DNA of 64,000 nt from Borovskyia barvae. Taxonomy: Eukaryota; Euglenozoa; Kinetoplastea; Trypanosomatida; Trypanosomatidae. The stretch is taken from NCBI GenBank assembly GCA_030849085.1, contig JASAOM010001123.1:248001-312000 (forward strand), read 5' to 3'. Positions 10,569 to 20,829 of the stretch are shown in pieces. The translations under genes were made by a program, and so were the position numbers. The number at the start of each line of letters is the position of its first letter. The stretch's first letter is position 1. Under the pieces are notes generated by a model that saw only the letters and a program-made list of their open reading frames with translations, did no database searches and was not told the DNA's origin.

Positions 10569-12806
10569 ATGGAGAGTTTTCTACGCAAAGCGCGAGATCA
10601 AATCCAGCGTAAGCTGGAGGAAACCAAGACAGGCTCCAAATACTTCGCGCAGACGCGTCGTGGCGAGATCGCGGAGCTTCGTCTTGACCTCAACGGCTCC
10701 GACAACTACCGGAAGAAGGCGGCGGTGAAGCGGGTCATCGCTAACATGACGATGGGGCGTGATGTGAGCTACCTTTTTGTGGAGGTGGTGAAGCTGGGCC
10801 CCTCCACGGACCTGGAGCTGAAGAAGCTCGTCTACCTGTACGTGCTGAACACCGCACGTCTCCAACCCGAAAAGGCGCTGCTCGCCGTGAATACGTTTCT
10901 GCAGGACACCACCCACGCTTCACCCGTGGTGCGTGCCTTGGCGGTACGCACGATGATGTGTATCCGTGTCGCGTCGGTGCTGGAGCACACTCTGGAGCCG
11001 CTTCGCCGCGCCGCCGCTGATCCAGACCCTTACGTGCGCAAGACCGCTGCTACAGGCATTGGTAAACTATTTCACCATGACATGAACCTCTTCTATCAGC
11101 AGGATTTTAAAAAAGAACTGCTGGCCTTACTCAACGACAACAATCCCATTGTTGCTGCCAACGCCGCCGCTGTAGTGGGCGAGGTGAACGACTACGGCAG
11201 GGAAGCGATCGAAGTCAGCAACGAGTGTGCAAGTCGACTGATCTATCACCTACCCGACTGCAGCGAGTGGGGCCAGCAGTACATCCTCGATTTACTTGCT
11301 AGCCAGCGTCCCAATGATACGGAGAGCGCTGAGACGCTCCTCACTCGTGTGCTGCCGCGATTGAATCATCAAAACCCTGCTGTGGTAATGGGGGCGATCA
11401 AAGTGGTAGCCAACCTCATCAGCCGGTGCTCGCCCGAGCTGGTTGATCGGTGTACAGTGCGCATCAACACTGCCCTCCTCACTTTGGCGAGGCGCGATGC
11501 CGAGACGCAGTACGTAGTGTGCAAGAACGTTCACGCGCTGCTCGTGATCTTTCCGAACCTCCTGCGCACCAACCTGGACTCTTTCTACGTCCGATACAGC
11601 GATCCCGCTTACGTGAAGATGGAAAAGCTGCGCCTCTTGCTCAAGCTCGCTACCCCCTCCACTGCATCGAATATTTTGAAAGAGTTCGCCGAGTACGCCG
11701 CAGGGGTGGATGTCTTCTTCGTGGTGGAGGTGGTGCGTGCCATCGCGTCTCTTGCCATCAAGGTGGAGAGCCAGGCCCCGGATTGTGCCAACTTACTCAT
11801 GCAACTCGTAGAACGGCGACCTGAGCTTCTGCCGAACGTCGTGACGGCGGCGAAGGATATCGTGCGCAAATATCCGGAGCTCTTTATGCTAGATGCGCTC
11901 GTGACGGACTACGGAGCGGATGAGGTGGTGGAGGAGGAGGCGAAGGTGTCGTTGCTGTGGATGCTGGGCGAGTATTGCGACCTTCTCGAGAATGGTAAGG
12001 AAATTCTGGAGCGTTTCATTGATACATTCATGGAGCAGGAGCAGCGTGTGCAGCTTTCCATCTTGTCAGCGGTGGTGAAGATGTTCTTGAGGAACCCAGA
12101 GACGATGGAGCCGCAGCTTGAGCGTGTGCTGGAGATCACAACCGGCAGCAGTGACGCCGATGTCCGTGACCGCGGCGTTGCCTATTGGCGGCTCCTCTCA
12201 AAGGGCATGACGGTGGAGCAGATGAAGCTGGTGGTGCATGGGCAGGTGGTGCCGGTGGATGTGGACCGCACCTTCAGTGATGCCATGACCATGGCAGATC
12301 TTAAAAAGTCTCTGAATACTGCTGCGGTGGTCTTCGCCCGGCCGTACCAATCTTTCCTACCGCCTTACGGGCTCGCGGATGCGGAGATGGGCGAGGAAGA
12401 TACGGAGGAGGAAGAGGAGGTGGCGGATGTGTGTTCACCGCCGTCCGCAAGCCAGACGCAGGAAGCATCTCAGACTGCTGACGCCCCGACAAGACAGGAC
12501 CTCTTCGATTTGGTAGACAGCGGTAGCGGCCTGCGTCCTCAGGGGCAAAGCGGCAGCGGCGGAGCACAGCACGTCGATCCGCTCGATGATCTCTTCAATA
12601 TGCCGGCTTCACACGCACCACCGGCTACCTCCTCGGCCCTTCATGCCGCACTCACGGAAATGGGTGCTCCATCGGTGGGGTTACCGCATGCAACGATGAG
12701 TGTGGATCGCCTGTTCCATGGCGCTCTTGGCGTACCAGATCTTTCGGCTCCCGCACCACCATCGCAGATGCCCCGTCAAGCGGAGTTGAACGACCTTTTC
12801 TCCTAA
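10569..12806 (+). CDS. AP1B1: AP-1 complex beta-adaptin (short, no appendage domain)
   Basis: Large subunit of a clathrin adaptor complex that sorts cargo at the trans-Golgi network and endosomes. The protein is 745 residues. The N-terminus (MESFLRKARD onward) and the segment around KYFAQTRRGEIAEL lead into an all-helical HEAT/armadillo trunk of about 590 residues, with typical beta-adaptin stretches such as DPDPYVRKTAATGIGKL and NNPIVAANAAAVVGEV. An acidic, low-complexity hinge follows (from about residue 610), with DLFDLV, DPLDDLF and C-terminal NDLFS motifs that resemble clathrin-box or adaptor-binding peptides. There is no room for the C-terminal ear found in animal beta-adaptins of about 940 residues. 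The start is the ATG at 10569, because the in-frame codons upstream lie in the pyrimidine-rich leader. AP-1 rather than AP-2 or AP-4 is inferred from overall resemblance; the beta-adaptin family call is firm. Confidence 0.92.
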   Translation: MESFLRKARDQIQRKLEETKTGSKYFAQTRRGEIAELRLDLNGSDNYRKKAAVKRVIANMTMGRDVSYLFVEVVKLGPSTDLELKKLVYLYVLNTARLQPEKALLAVNTFLQDTTHASPVVRALAVRTMMCIRVASVLEHTLEPLRRAAADPDPYVRKTAATGIGKLFHHDMNLFYQQDFKKELLALLNDNNPIVAANAAAVVGEVNDYGREAIEVSNECASRLIYHLPDCSEWGQQYILDLLASQRPNDTESAETLLTRVLPRLNHQNPAVVMGAIKVVANLISRCSPELVDRCTVRINTALLTLARRDAETQYVVCKNVHALLVIFPNLLRTNLDSFYVRYSDPAYVKMEKLRLLLKLATPSTASNILKEFAEYAAGVDVFFVVEVVRAIASLAIKVESQAPDCANLLMQLVERRPELLPNVVTAAKDIVRKYPELFMLDALVTDYGADEVVEEEAKVSLLWMLGEYCDLLENGKEILERFIDTFMEQEQRVQLSILSAVVKMFLRNPETMEPQLERVLEITTGSSDADVRDRGVAYWRLLSKGMTVEQMKLVVHGQVVPVDVDRTFSDAMTMADLKKSLNTAAVVFARPYQSFLPPYGLADAEMGEEDTEEEEEVADVCSPPSASQTQEASQTADAPTRQDLFDLVDSGSGLRPQGQSGSGGAQHVDPLDDLFNMPASHAPPATSSALHAALTEMGAPSVGLPHATMSVDRLFHGALGVPDLSAPAPPSQMPRQAELNDLFS

Positions 12807-13990
12807 GGTCTTGCCTTTAAGGGAAAGTTGTGAGAGGAAGGTGGGAAGAACCTGCGAAGGAGGAAGGCGGAGGTTCCTGCATGTGAAAAGTCTTTCCCTG
12901 CCGCTTTGCTTTTTTTTTGCGTACTGGGCCTGCCTTTTCCCATCGCCGTCTCCTCCACCTCCCTCTTCCTCTCTCCCGTGCTCCCCCTCGCCTCGCTGCA
13001 TCTTCTCCGAGAGCTTTCCGACGGCACCGGCTTCTTCTCTTCCTCGCCCCCCCCCACCACGCTTTTGTCTGTCCCGCTTCTCCCGCTTCCCTCTTCTTGT
13101 CTTTTGTCTTTCTCAAAGGAAGACACGCTGGCGATGATCAAACAAGAATAGGGGGAGGGGGGGGGCGTGTCGTTGGCTATATCATTCGTCGCGCGGGCTG
13201 TTGCTCCTTCTCCAGAAGGGAGAGACGAATCGAGAACGGGGGGAGGGAGAGGGGGAGGGGGTGCGTGGGAGCCGCTGTCAAATCTCGCGCATCGAGGGGG
13301 GTTTTCGGCGTGGTAATTCCTGTGGCTATTGAATTTGTGTGTTTGATGGTGTGGGCTCGCACCGACCCTCCTCTTTCTTTTTCTATTCTCCTCCTCTACA
13401 CACACAAAGAGGGGGGGAAGGCGTCTGATGAGGCCGAATGCATTTTACATGTGATGATTGAATGGGAGGATAATTCACGTCTACCGTGCTTTTTGTTGTT
13501 GCTCTTGTTAGGTTCCTCCTACCTTCCATGAACTCTTTTTATAAGGGGAGGGAGGGGGTGTGCTGGAGAGGTTTCGAGCTTCGTCTGCGCGGCTGGGGAG
13601 GACGTTTTCCTCCTATAAGACGTTGCGGGTTCCGTGTATCTTTCGCGCATGCTCGCCGGTGCCACTCTCGGTACTCGGCGAAGCCTCTACCGTGATGAGG
13701 CGGGAAGCTTCTGCGCTGACGCTTCTTCTCCTCCTCGTCACACTTTCGACTAATCCTCCCATACAAACCGAATCTCATCTCTCTCTCTCTCCTCTTTCTG
13801 AGAGCTTGCATCGACGCCCTGGGGTCAAGCTACAGGTACCCGTCCCCCCTCCTTTCTTCCTGCCACACACCTATACATAAGCCCACGTATACCAAACCCA
13901 CTCTAGTCAAGAAGAAGCGTAGTGCATCGCGGCCCTTCTGTATCGTCGCCTCCTTCTGTTCTTCTATTTTCCCATTCGCCGATCCGCTGC
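12807..13990. other. Intergenic, AP-1 beta to OSCP
   Basis: No gene seen. A CT-rich stretch at about 12900-13110 is followed by a G/A-rich patch at about 13140-13270, so the strand composition flips within the gap. CT-rich DNA resumes from about 13780 toward the next acceptor. Confidence 0.6.
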
Positions 13991-14031
13991 TTTCTCTCAA
14001 GGCCCTTCCCTCCTCTCCCCTCCCCTGCAAG
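13991..14031 (+). promoter_or_regulatory. Predicted trans-splice acceptor for OSCP
   Basis: A CT tract ends in AG at 14030-14031. If used, the leader after the spliced leader is only 7 nt; an alternative AG lies about 30 nt upstream. Confidence 0.6.
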
Positions 14032-14038
14032 TCGAAGG

Positions 14039-14815
14039 ATGTTTCGTCGTATCTCGGCATGTGGGCTGGCGATCGCGGCAGCCCGTTTCTACACTCCCTC
14101 GGAGGAGTTAAAGAAGTTGTACGCCAGTGATTTCGAGCGCGCGCAATTTCCTGCGAACATCGTTCCCAGCGACTCCGTCACGTTCGCCAAGTTCTTGTAC
14201 AAGGCTGCCGAGCCAAAGAATAGCTTCGACACTATCTTGAAGGATTTCCAGAGTATCGCCGCCGCCATCCCGAAACTCCCTGTATTCTGGGAGCGGACGG
14301 TGGTAGTGGGGGAAGTGAAGGAGTTCAGCTCCCTCTCCGCCCCCACTATCTTTGCTCTCGAATGGATGCAGAGCAACGGTATGTTGGACCTTCTCCCGGA
14401 CGTTGCAGAGGTGTATGAGACATATGTGAATGCCAAGATGAAACGGGTGGCTGCGAAGATTTACGTGGCCCCAGGTAAGGAGCAGGACAGCACCCTGATT
14501 GACAAGGCGAAGAAGGTAGCGGAGCAGATCATTAAGGGAAACAAAGATCTCTCTGGCTACACCCTCGTGCCAAGAATCATAGTGGACCGCGCCATCGTGG
14601 AAGGCTTCGCTGTTGATGTCCAAGGTGCATACGTGAATGAAGCGGTGGGCCGCCAAAAGGAGACGCAGGCCTCTGGTGAGACAGACTACACAACGATCCC
14701 TCTTCCCCGCCTCCCCAAGACCACGTGGGAGGATAACATCGAGACGGAAGTACTACGCAAATATCTGGACAGCCTTTCCCGATATGACGCTGAGGAGTTG
14801 AAGAGCGGCGTGTAA
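14039..14815 (+). CDS. ATP synthase OSCP/delta subunit, mitochondrial
   Basis: Oligomycin-sensitivity-conferring protein, the peripheral-stalk subunit that ties the F1 head of mitochondrial ATP synthase to the stator. It has 258 residues, close to the usual trypanosomatid length. The first 20 residues (MFRRISACGLAIAAARFY) form a basic, alanine-rich, acid-free presequence fitting mitochondrial import. The helical N-terminal OSCP domain follows (about 25-140: YASDFERAQF, FLYKAAEPKNSF, ALEWMQSNGMLDLLPDV). The C-terminal part (about 140-215) has the family's KAKKVAEQIIKGNK and GYTLVPRIIVDRAIVEGF region, which matches the membrane-distal beta-strand segment. The start at 14039 sits 7 nt after a strong acceptor; upstream in-frame codons encode leader-like S/P-rich sequence and were excluded. 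Confidence 0.9.
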   Translation: MFRRISACGLAIAAARFYTPSEELKKLYASDFERAQFPANIVPSDSVTFAKFLYKAAEPKNSFDTILKDFQSIAAAIPKLPVFWERTVVVGEVKEFSSLSAPTIFALEWMQSNGMLDLLPDVAEVYETYVNAKMKRVAAKIYVAPGKEQDSTLIDKAKKVAEQIIKGNKDLSGYTLVPRIIVDRAIVEGFAVDVQGAYVNEAVGRQKETQASGETDYTTIPLPRLPKTTWEDNIETEVLRKYLDSLSRYDAEELKSGV

Positions 14816-16721
14816 GCCCCAAGCGAGCTTTCAGGGTCCCCTCACGCACTGGGGGTTTCTCTGTTGGGCCGCGTGTGTTTTGTTATCATCACCGGGGGAG
14901 AGAGGTGGCGCAGGATAATGTGAGAGAAACGTGAGGCACATCCCGCTTCCCTCCAACACCAACCGAAACAAAGAAAGCGCTGCGGAAACAGGTGCAGTGT
15001 TTTTGTTTTTTCATATAGCTCGAACGCGTTCGGCTCGCATTCGGAGTGCGAAGAGGCGGGAGGTAGTGCAAGAGAGAAAGCAAAGGTGATCATGCTCCCT
15101 CCTCCTATTCACTATGTCCTTCTCGATCCGTCCGTACGGGGTGCACCTTCTTTCTTGCCGGGTGGTGGATGTTGGCACGATGAAGTGTTTTGTGTGTTTC
15201 GGTGGCGGCAGTGTGGTGGTGGGGATGAAAGGAAACGAAGAAGGGAAGAGAAGGAGGCGTGAGTGCAAGGGGAAAAGGATATGGTAGAGAGAAGAAGAAG
15301 GAGATCTTTCTTTGCGCATTCATCTCGCGATTATGTTTCTTTTTCATTTGCTCGTAGGGGTTTTCATTCTTTCTTCTTCCTCCTCCATTATCTTCTGTTT
15401 CTTTTGTAGCAGTAGGTTCGTGTGTTAGTAGACACGTTATTGAAAGCCTCTTCAGTCGGACGGAGAGGGAAAGGGGGGTTGAGCAACAACCGAAAAAAAG
15501 AAAAGGAGAGGCGTGGGATGAGGGGAAGGAGGTGTACGGCATTCTAAGGGTAGTGCGCGGGAAAGGATGTTCTTTTTTGTTCCGTCCCTCCAATGCCGTG
15601 GAAGCTCTTGACCGTCGAAAACCCCCGCTCCCACTATTCTCCCTGTCAAGAGTGCCTCTACAGTAGCCGGCCTCGAAAGAGCCGTATGAGCGGGGATAAG
15701 GGAAAAGAGGCACGCGGTTGCGGTACACGCGCTCTCTCATAACCTTACCCACTTGGTCTCAGCACTACTGATTTGGCGAGGAAGACTCGCTTCTCTCCTT
15801 CACACGGGGATGGCGATATAGGCAGGTGCACACATCGTGCTTGATGAGGCGTAGTGGACTTCGATATTAGCTGCCCCATCTTACCTGTCCGCCCAATTTT
15901 CCCGCTCGAAAGAGAAAGAGAGAGACGACGAGTCAGTCTCTTTGTGACTAGCGATATGTTTTCTTCTCCTCTCCCTCACTCTACGCACACCTTTTGCTTC
16001 TATCTGAGCATTGCTGCGTCAACTTGTGCGGGGTGGGGGAGGCAGCGCTGATGCATGCACCGCAGCTTCTCCCTTTTTAAAGTTCCTGATGGCGTTGAAG
16101 TCGGCGGAGCTTCCCACACAACACGTACTCGTTGAGAGCTGCGCTGTATCTCTCTATCTCTCGCTCGTTTTCTCTCCCGCTTATGTTCTCCTTTTCTCTT
16201 TCTTCGGGCCGAACTTCACACCTTCCCGTGAACCTGCTCATACTCGATTTCGTGGCGCATGTTTTGTAAAACCACAACTGTGGCATTTACTTATACAACT
16301 GGTGGGTGCCAACGATGCGCTTGTTCCGTGTACCGTCGCCGATACTCACTACCTCACCACATGTTCCACCATGTGTTTATCTGAAAATCTCGTATTATAA
16401 TATATATATATATATATACCGCACACTTCCATCATTGACCTTTTCCTGTAACGTTTCTGCAAAGCTTGAAAGCATTTTATGAGTCCGCTGTTGTTGGCAT
16501 CGTCCGTTATTGTAACTTTCATCGTCATTATCGTTCATTCTTTACGTTTTTTGCGCTATTTTCCTTCCGCTGTACGGGTGCAGGCGTGTGTTTGTGGGTG
16601 TGTGTGCGTGTGCGCGGTGGTACTCAGCTTGTTTGGGCCTCCCTTTCCATCGCTGCTGGCCAAACCCGTGTTGTTTTATCCTTCTCAAGCTGAACAGACC
16701 GACGGCCACGGTGATTCATTC
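14816..16721. other. Intergenic, OSCP to prolyl oligopeptidase
   Basis: No gene seen in about 1.9 kb. Purine-rich DNA at about 15210-15310 alternates with CT-rich DNA. A (TA)n tract lies at 16400-16418. Open frames near 16011-16400 and 16479-16721 are leader or gap sequence without recognisable domains. Confidence 0.6.
16400..16418. repeat. (TA)n tract
   Basis: TA dinucleotide tract of about 19 bp, about 300 bp upstream of the oligopeptidase start. Confidence 0.85.
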
Positions 16722-18815
16722 ATGAAATCGCTTTATCCCATCGCTCGCCGCGCGGCTGCGTCGTATCAGCTGCATGGCCGCACCATCCCAGAGCCATACG
16801 ACTATCTTGAAGATCCCGCGAACGCCCAGACGAAGACATTTGTGCAGCAGCAGAATGATGCCTTCAACACTTACATGGCGTCCTCGCGTGACATGCGAGA
16901 TAAAATGGTGAAGCGAGTGACAGCGATGCTGAATTATCCCCGCACCAGCAACCCCAGTTTGCATGCCGGGAAGTACTATTATCACTACAATTCTGGTCTG
17001 CAGAACCAGAGTGTCATTATGCAGATGGTGTCGCTCACCGATGAGGCGCCTGCAGTCTTCTTGGACCCCAACAACCTGAGCGCCGACGGCACCACCGCCC
17101 TCAAATCCAACGCCTGGAGTGAGAACGAGGAGATGTTTGCCTACAGTCTGAGCGACAAGGGGAGTGATTGGCAGTACATCCATGTGCGCAATGTGAAGAC
17201 GGGGGAGCAGCTGCCGGACAAACTTATGTGGGCCAAGTTCTCTGGTATTTCGTGGTGGAGGAACGACGGTTTTTTTTATCAGCGCTTCCCAGAGCTCAGC
17301 GAGAGCGCCGACATGGGGGCGGAGACGGACTCCGCGCAGAATCAGTATGTTTGCTTTCACAAGATCGGCTCCCCGCAGTCCGAGGACGTGGTGATTCTGC
17401 AGATCCCCGAGCACCCCGGCTGGAATTTCGCAGCGGAGGTGACCGACGATCAGGCGTACTTGGTGCTTAGCATCTTGGACGGCTGTGAGCCGCATAACCT
17501 TGTGTGGATCGCGAAGCTGCCGGCCTCCTACGAGGAACTGAAGAAGCCACTGGCGTTCAACAAGGTGGTGGACACCTTTGTGGGTGGCTACAACTATCTT
17601 GGCAACGAGGGCAAGACCTTTTACATGACATGCACGAAGGATGCGCCGCGTAAAAAGATTATTTCACTCGACTTCGACTCTCGCGAGCAGAAAGATATCA
17701 TCCCAGAGAGGAAGGCGGTGCTCAACATTGCCGCTCTGGTGAAGGACACGCTTCTCCTTGTGTATATGGAGGACGTGAAGGATGTTCTGTATTACCGCAA
17801 GCTTCATGAGGAAGGAGAGATGACGAAGCTGGAGCTGCCTCTGGGCTCGGTGGTTTCCTTCTTCGCCAACTATCGCAAAGAGTTTGTCTCGTTCAAGATT
17901 TCATCTTTTATGCTTCCTGGTCGTTCCTACACCATGAGCATCAACGACCCGCAGGGTTCGCTCACCGTGTTCCGGGACGACAGCGTTGACGGCTTCAACG
18001 CCGACGACTACGTGACAGAGCAGCGCTTCTACGAATCCGCTGATGAGACGCGCATACCAATGTTCATCGTTTACAAGAAGGGGTCGCTCTCTGCTACCTC
18101 GCCGGTGCTGCTCTACGGCTACGGTGGCTTTGGAATTCCCCTGACGCCCAGCTTCAGCTCGTCGAGAATCGTCTTTCTGCAGAACCTCGGCGGCGTCCTC
18201 GCTATTCCCAACATCCGAGGTGGTGGAGAGTACGGCCAGTCCTGGCACGATGCCGGGCGACGGACGAAGAAGCAAAACTGTTTTGATGATTTCATTGCGG
18301 CAGCCAAGTACCTGCACAGCCACCAGATCGGCTCACCGGCCACGACGGCCATCATGGGGGGATCGAACGGCGGCCTCCTCGTGGCTGCCTCCGCCAACCA
18401 GGCCCCGGAGGAGTTTGCCTGTGTCGTGTGTCAGGTCGGCGTGTTGGACGTCTTCAAGTTCCACAAGTTCACCATTGGGCATGCGTGGATTTCAGACTAC
18501 GGGGACCCCGATAAGGAGGAAGACTTCAAGGTAGTGGAGCAGTACAGCCCCCTCCACAACATTCGTGCCGGAGTGAAGTACCCCGCTATCTTGGTGGTCA
18601 CTGGCGATCACGACGACCGGGTGGTGCCGCTGCATTCGTTGAAGTACGTGGCGACGCTTCAGCACACGAACCCTGAATGGGGTGGGCCTTTCTTGGCGCG
18701 CATCGAGGTCTCGGCTGGGCACGGATTCGGCAAGCCGACGAGCAAAATTGTGGAAGAGACGGCTGACATGTACGCGTTTATGGCGAAAAATATCGGGGCC
18801 ACGTGGCGTGACTGA
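16722..18815 (+). CDS. POP: Prolyl oligopeptidase (S9A serine peptidase, Tc80 type)
   Basis: Cytosolic serine peptidase (EC 3.4.21.26) that cuts short peptides after proline; the Trypanosoma cruzi ortholog Tc80 also acts on collagen and is linked to cell invasion. The 697-residue length is what I recall for trypanosomatid POP. The N-terminal part (1-75) opens with PEPYDYLEDP. A beta-propeller follows (about 75-420), with WWRNDGFFYQRFPE. The alpha/beta-hydrolase domain carries the catalytic serine in GGSNGG (Ser548), Asp631 in GDHDDRV and His667 in SAGHGFG, which agrees with the triad numbering I recall for the T. cruzi enzyme. The start is the ATG at 16722; the frame stays open upstream to 16479, but that extension encodes a hydrophobic, Cys/Val-rich translation of GT repeats and includes several possible acceptor AGs. 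No signal peptide. Confidence 0.96.
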   Translation: MKSLYPIARRAAASYQLHGRTIPEPYDYLEDPANAQTKTFVQQQNDAFNTYMASSRDMRDKMVKRVTAMLNYPRTSNPSLHAGKYYYHYNSGLQNQSVIMQMVSLTDEAPAVFLDPNNLSADGTTALKSNAWSENEEMFAYSLSDKGSDWQYIHVRNVKTGEQLPDKLMWAKFSGISWWRNDGFFYQRFPELSESADMGAETDSAQNQYVCFHKIGSPQSEDVVILQIPEHPGWNFAAEVTDDQAYLVLSILDGCEPHNLVWIAKLPASYEELKKPLAFNKVVDTFVGGYNYLGNEGKTFYMTCTKDAPRKKIISLDFDSREQKDIIPERKAVLNIAALVKDTLLLVYMEDVKDVLYYRKLHEEGEMTKLELPLGSVVSFFANYRKEFVSFKISSFMLPGRSYTMSINDPQGSLTVFRDDSVDGFNADDYVTEQRFYESADETRIPMFIVYKKGSLSATSPVLLYGYGGFGIPLTPSFSSSRIVFLQNLGGVLAIPNIRGGGEYGQSWHDAGRRTKKQNCFDDFIAAAKYLHSHQIGSPATTAIMGGSNGGLLVAASANQAPEEFACVVCQVGVLDVFKFHKFTIGHAWISDYGDPDKEEDFKVVEQYSPLHNIRAGVKYPAILVVTGDHDDRVVPLHSLKYVATLQHTNPEWGGPFLARIEVSAGHGFGKPTSKIVEETADMYAFMAKNIGATWRD

Positions 18816-20001
18816 GCCACTCCCTCTGCCTCTACGACTGTGGCGACGCTGCCCATGTGGGTGCACGAAAAGAAGACGGCGAGGGGGATGGGGGGGGAGA
18901 GGAGAAGAGGAGACCAGAGGAAACGGAAGAGTTCGCACACGAAAAGACAGCGGTCTGCTCAGCCGCCAAGGTAAGAGGACGTGGATGGGGTACATCACCG
19001 CGTCGCTGACTAAAGTTCTTTTTTTACTTCGTTTCTACCCTTCTTGGTGCGGCTCCTGTGGATCCCTCCTCCCACACATGGGCTCCCCCCCCCCGACTTC
19101 TTTTGTTCTGCGGTGCGTGTCATTTCATCGACTGTTTTCTCGCGTGTCCCTTCTTCTTTTCCTCTTCTTTTTTTTTCTTGGTGAGGGCGATCGGGTGCGG
19201 TAGAGGAGATGCTCTCCTTCTCTATCCCCGCTTCCTTTTGTTTGTTCTCCTCCACGTTTTCCCCTCTCGCCATTCTTTTTCGACTCCTTTGCACATTCGC
19301 GGAGGTACTTTGATCCGGCTACGTGGCACCATGCGCTTTGTGTGGCTTCTTTTCTGTGTGTGTGTGTTTGTGTGTGGCACCCTATACATGGAGAGAACAG
19401 ACAGAGGAAGAGAGCTCTCTATGGCCAACGTCTGAGGGCTGCTGTCGCGCTCTGATATCGTTGGTCTTTGCACTCCATTGATGTGGAGGCATTGGCGATG
19501 GTCCCTTCGATTCCTGGAACTTCCTTGCTGTGAGCCGGAGTGGTGCTTGAGGTGCTGCCACCAAACTGGCCCTGGCCCTCTCTTATCTCACGCATGATGG
19601 GATGCCAACCTATCGAAGTCGGTTGCTTCACGCCGACATGTTTGCCGAATATCAGAGAACGGGTGTGTAGGTCCAGGTGGTTCGTGTGAAGACGCTTTCC
19701 CAGTCTCTCCTACAGACTGGGCATGTTTAGTTTTTACGACATGTGGGCTTGTAGCTTGTCATGTGACGCGTCGTGTTGAAAAGCACACGCACTTCGGGGA
19801 TGGGTGCAGAGAATAAAAATGGCGTGAAGTAGTTTTCATAGCGTCGCCTTTCGTAAAGGGTTTATAGGGAATGCGTCCCTCAAGGCCTCTCCGAACCAGT
19901 GTTACGCATCTCTTTCACTTTTCCGTTTTTGTTTTTGGTTTTCGTATCGGTATTCACAGAAACGCAACAGCGGTTGAAGCGCACGCGGAGGATAACCAGC
20001 T
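18816..20001. other. Intergenic, POP to unknown membrane protein
   Basis: About 1.2 kb with no gene seen. G/A-rich DNA just after the POP stop (about 18860-18940) switches to CT-rich DNA at 19090-19280. A T-rich pyrimidine tract at about 19908-19950 with AG shortly after (19955-19965) is the likely acceptor for the next gene. Confidence 0.6.
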
Positions 20002-20829
20002 ATGTTGACCACCTCTCCCTCTCCCCCTGCCGACCCGCCCTTGTCCTCCCACGCGTCCGAGAAAGGGGCTGCACCAGTGCTTGCGAAAAAGCGCACTCCG
20101 CCGCATGCCCCATGGACGCTCCATGGCCTCCTACTCACTGATCTGTGGCAAGAACCATTACACGCACGTAGCCGCACGAGTGACAGGTTGGGACACATCG
20201 ACTTCGGCATGGTCGTCCCTCCTATCCGAACTTTTATGTATGCGACGGTCATTCCCTACGCCTGCTATCCGATTGCACTGCTGCATCTTTATGGGTTCTA
20301 TCGTTGCATGCGGACCATGGTGTTCCCAACCTACTACAATCGGAAGCGGTACTCGGATCGTGTCATGTACGGCGTGCAGAAGCGAGTGTACGATACGCGA
20401 CAACGGCGCATTATCGAAACACAAGTCGATGACGTTCAAGAAATACAACACGCGCTGGCCGTGGTTGGGGCAATGCGAAGCAACTTCGTGGATGATCCAA
20501 CGCGCAAGGGCACAGCCTACCTCGTAGTGGAACAGAAAATAATGAAGGCAGAAGCAGTCTTCACCGGTGAGAACTGGGCGTGGGCCTTCATTTCCGATAC
20601 ATGCCGCTACGTCACCCCCTTGCTTTTCGCGTACATTTTTCATCCCGCGTGCAAGCGTCTGACGGTGGACCTTCGTCTGTGGCAACAAGGTCGTCTGCGG
20701 TGGCGGCAGCTGCGGCATCCGCTGCTGAACTTCTTCAAGACCTACGGCGAGTACCACCGAGCCATGCAGCGGATCAACATTACGAAGCCAGCCCCGAAAG
20801 GTGCACAGCCGTGGAGTCGGAGCTTGTAG
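20002..20829 (+). CDS. Unrecognised protein with one or two membrane segments
   Basis: I do not recognise this 275-residue protein. Residues 1-65 are polar and proline-rich. A hydrophobic stretch at about 79-99 (FMYATVIPYACYPIALLHLY) looks like a transmembrane helix, and a shorter one lies near 203-215. The rest is basic and aromatic (RKRYSDRVMYGVQKRVYDTRQRR, split by sense, and LRWRQLRHPLLNFFKTYGEY). Third-position codon use is like the neighbours. The start at 20002 fits the strong tract ending near 19950 and an AG close upstream. The in-frame ATG at 20209 is an alternative that would give 206 residues, but then three out-of-frame ATGs (20105, 20112, 20123) would sit in the leader. Localisation might be mitochondrial inner membrane, but this is a guess from composition. 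Confidence 0.7.
   Translation: MLTTSPSPPADPPLSSHASEKGAAPVLAKKRTPPHAPWTLHGLLLTDLWQEPLHARSRTSDRLGHIDFGMVVPPIRTFMYATVIPYACYPIALLHLYGFYRCMRTMVFPTYYNRKRYSDRVMYGVQKRVYDTRQRRIIETQVDDVQEIQHALAVVGAMRSNFVDDPTRKGTAYLVVEQKIMKAEAVFTGENWAWAFISDTCRYVTPLLFAYIFHPACKRLTVDLRLWQQGRLRWRQLRHPLLNFFKTYGEYHRAMQRINITKPAPKGAQPWSRSL

Noticed and set aside
16479-16721. Upstream extension of the oligopeptidase frame with a hydrophobic stretch that looks like a signal anchor
   Set aside because: Length without it equals the family's 697 residues; the hydrophobicity comes from GT-repeat codons, and several acceptor AGs lie within it.
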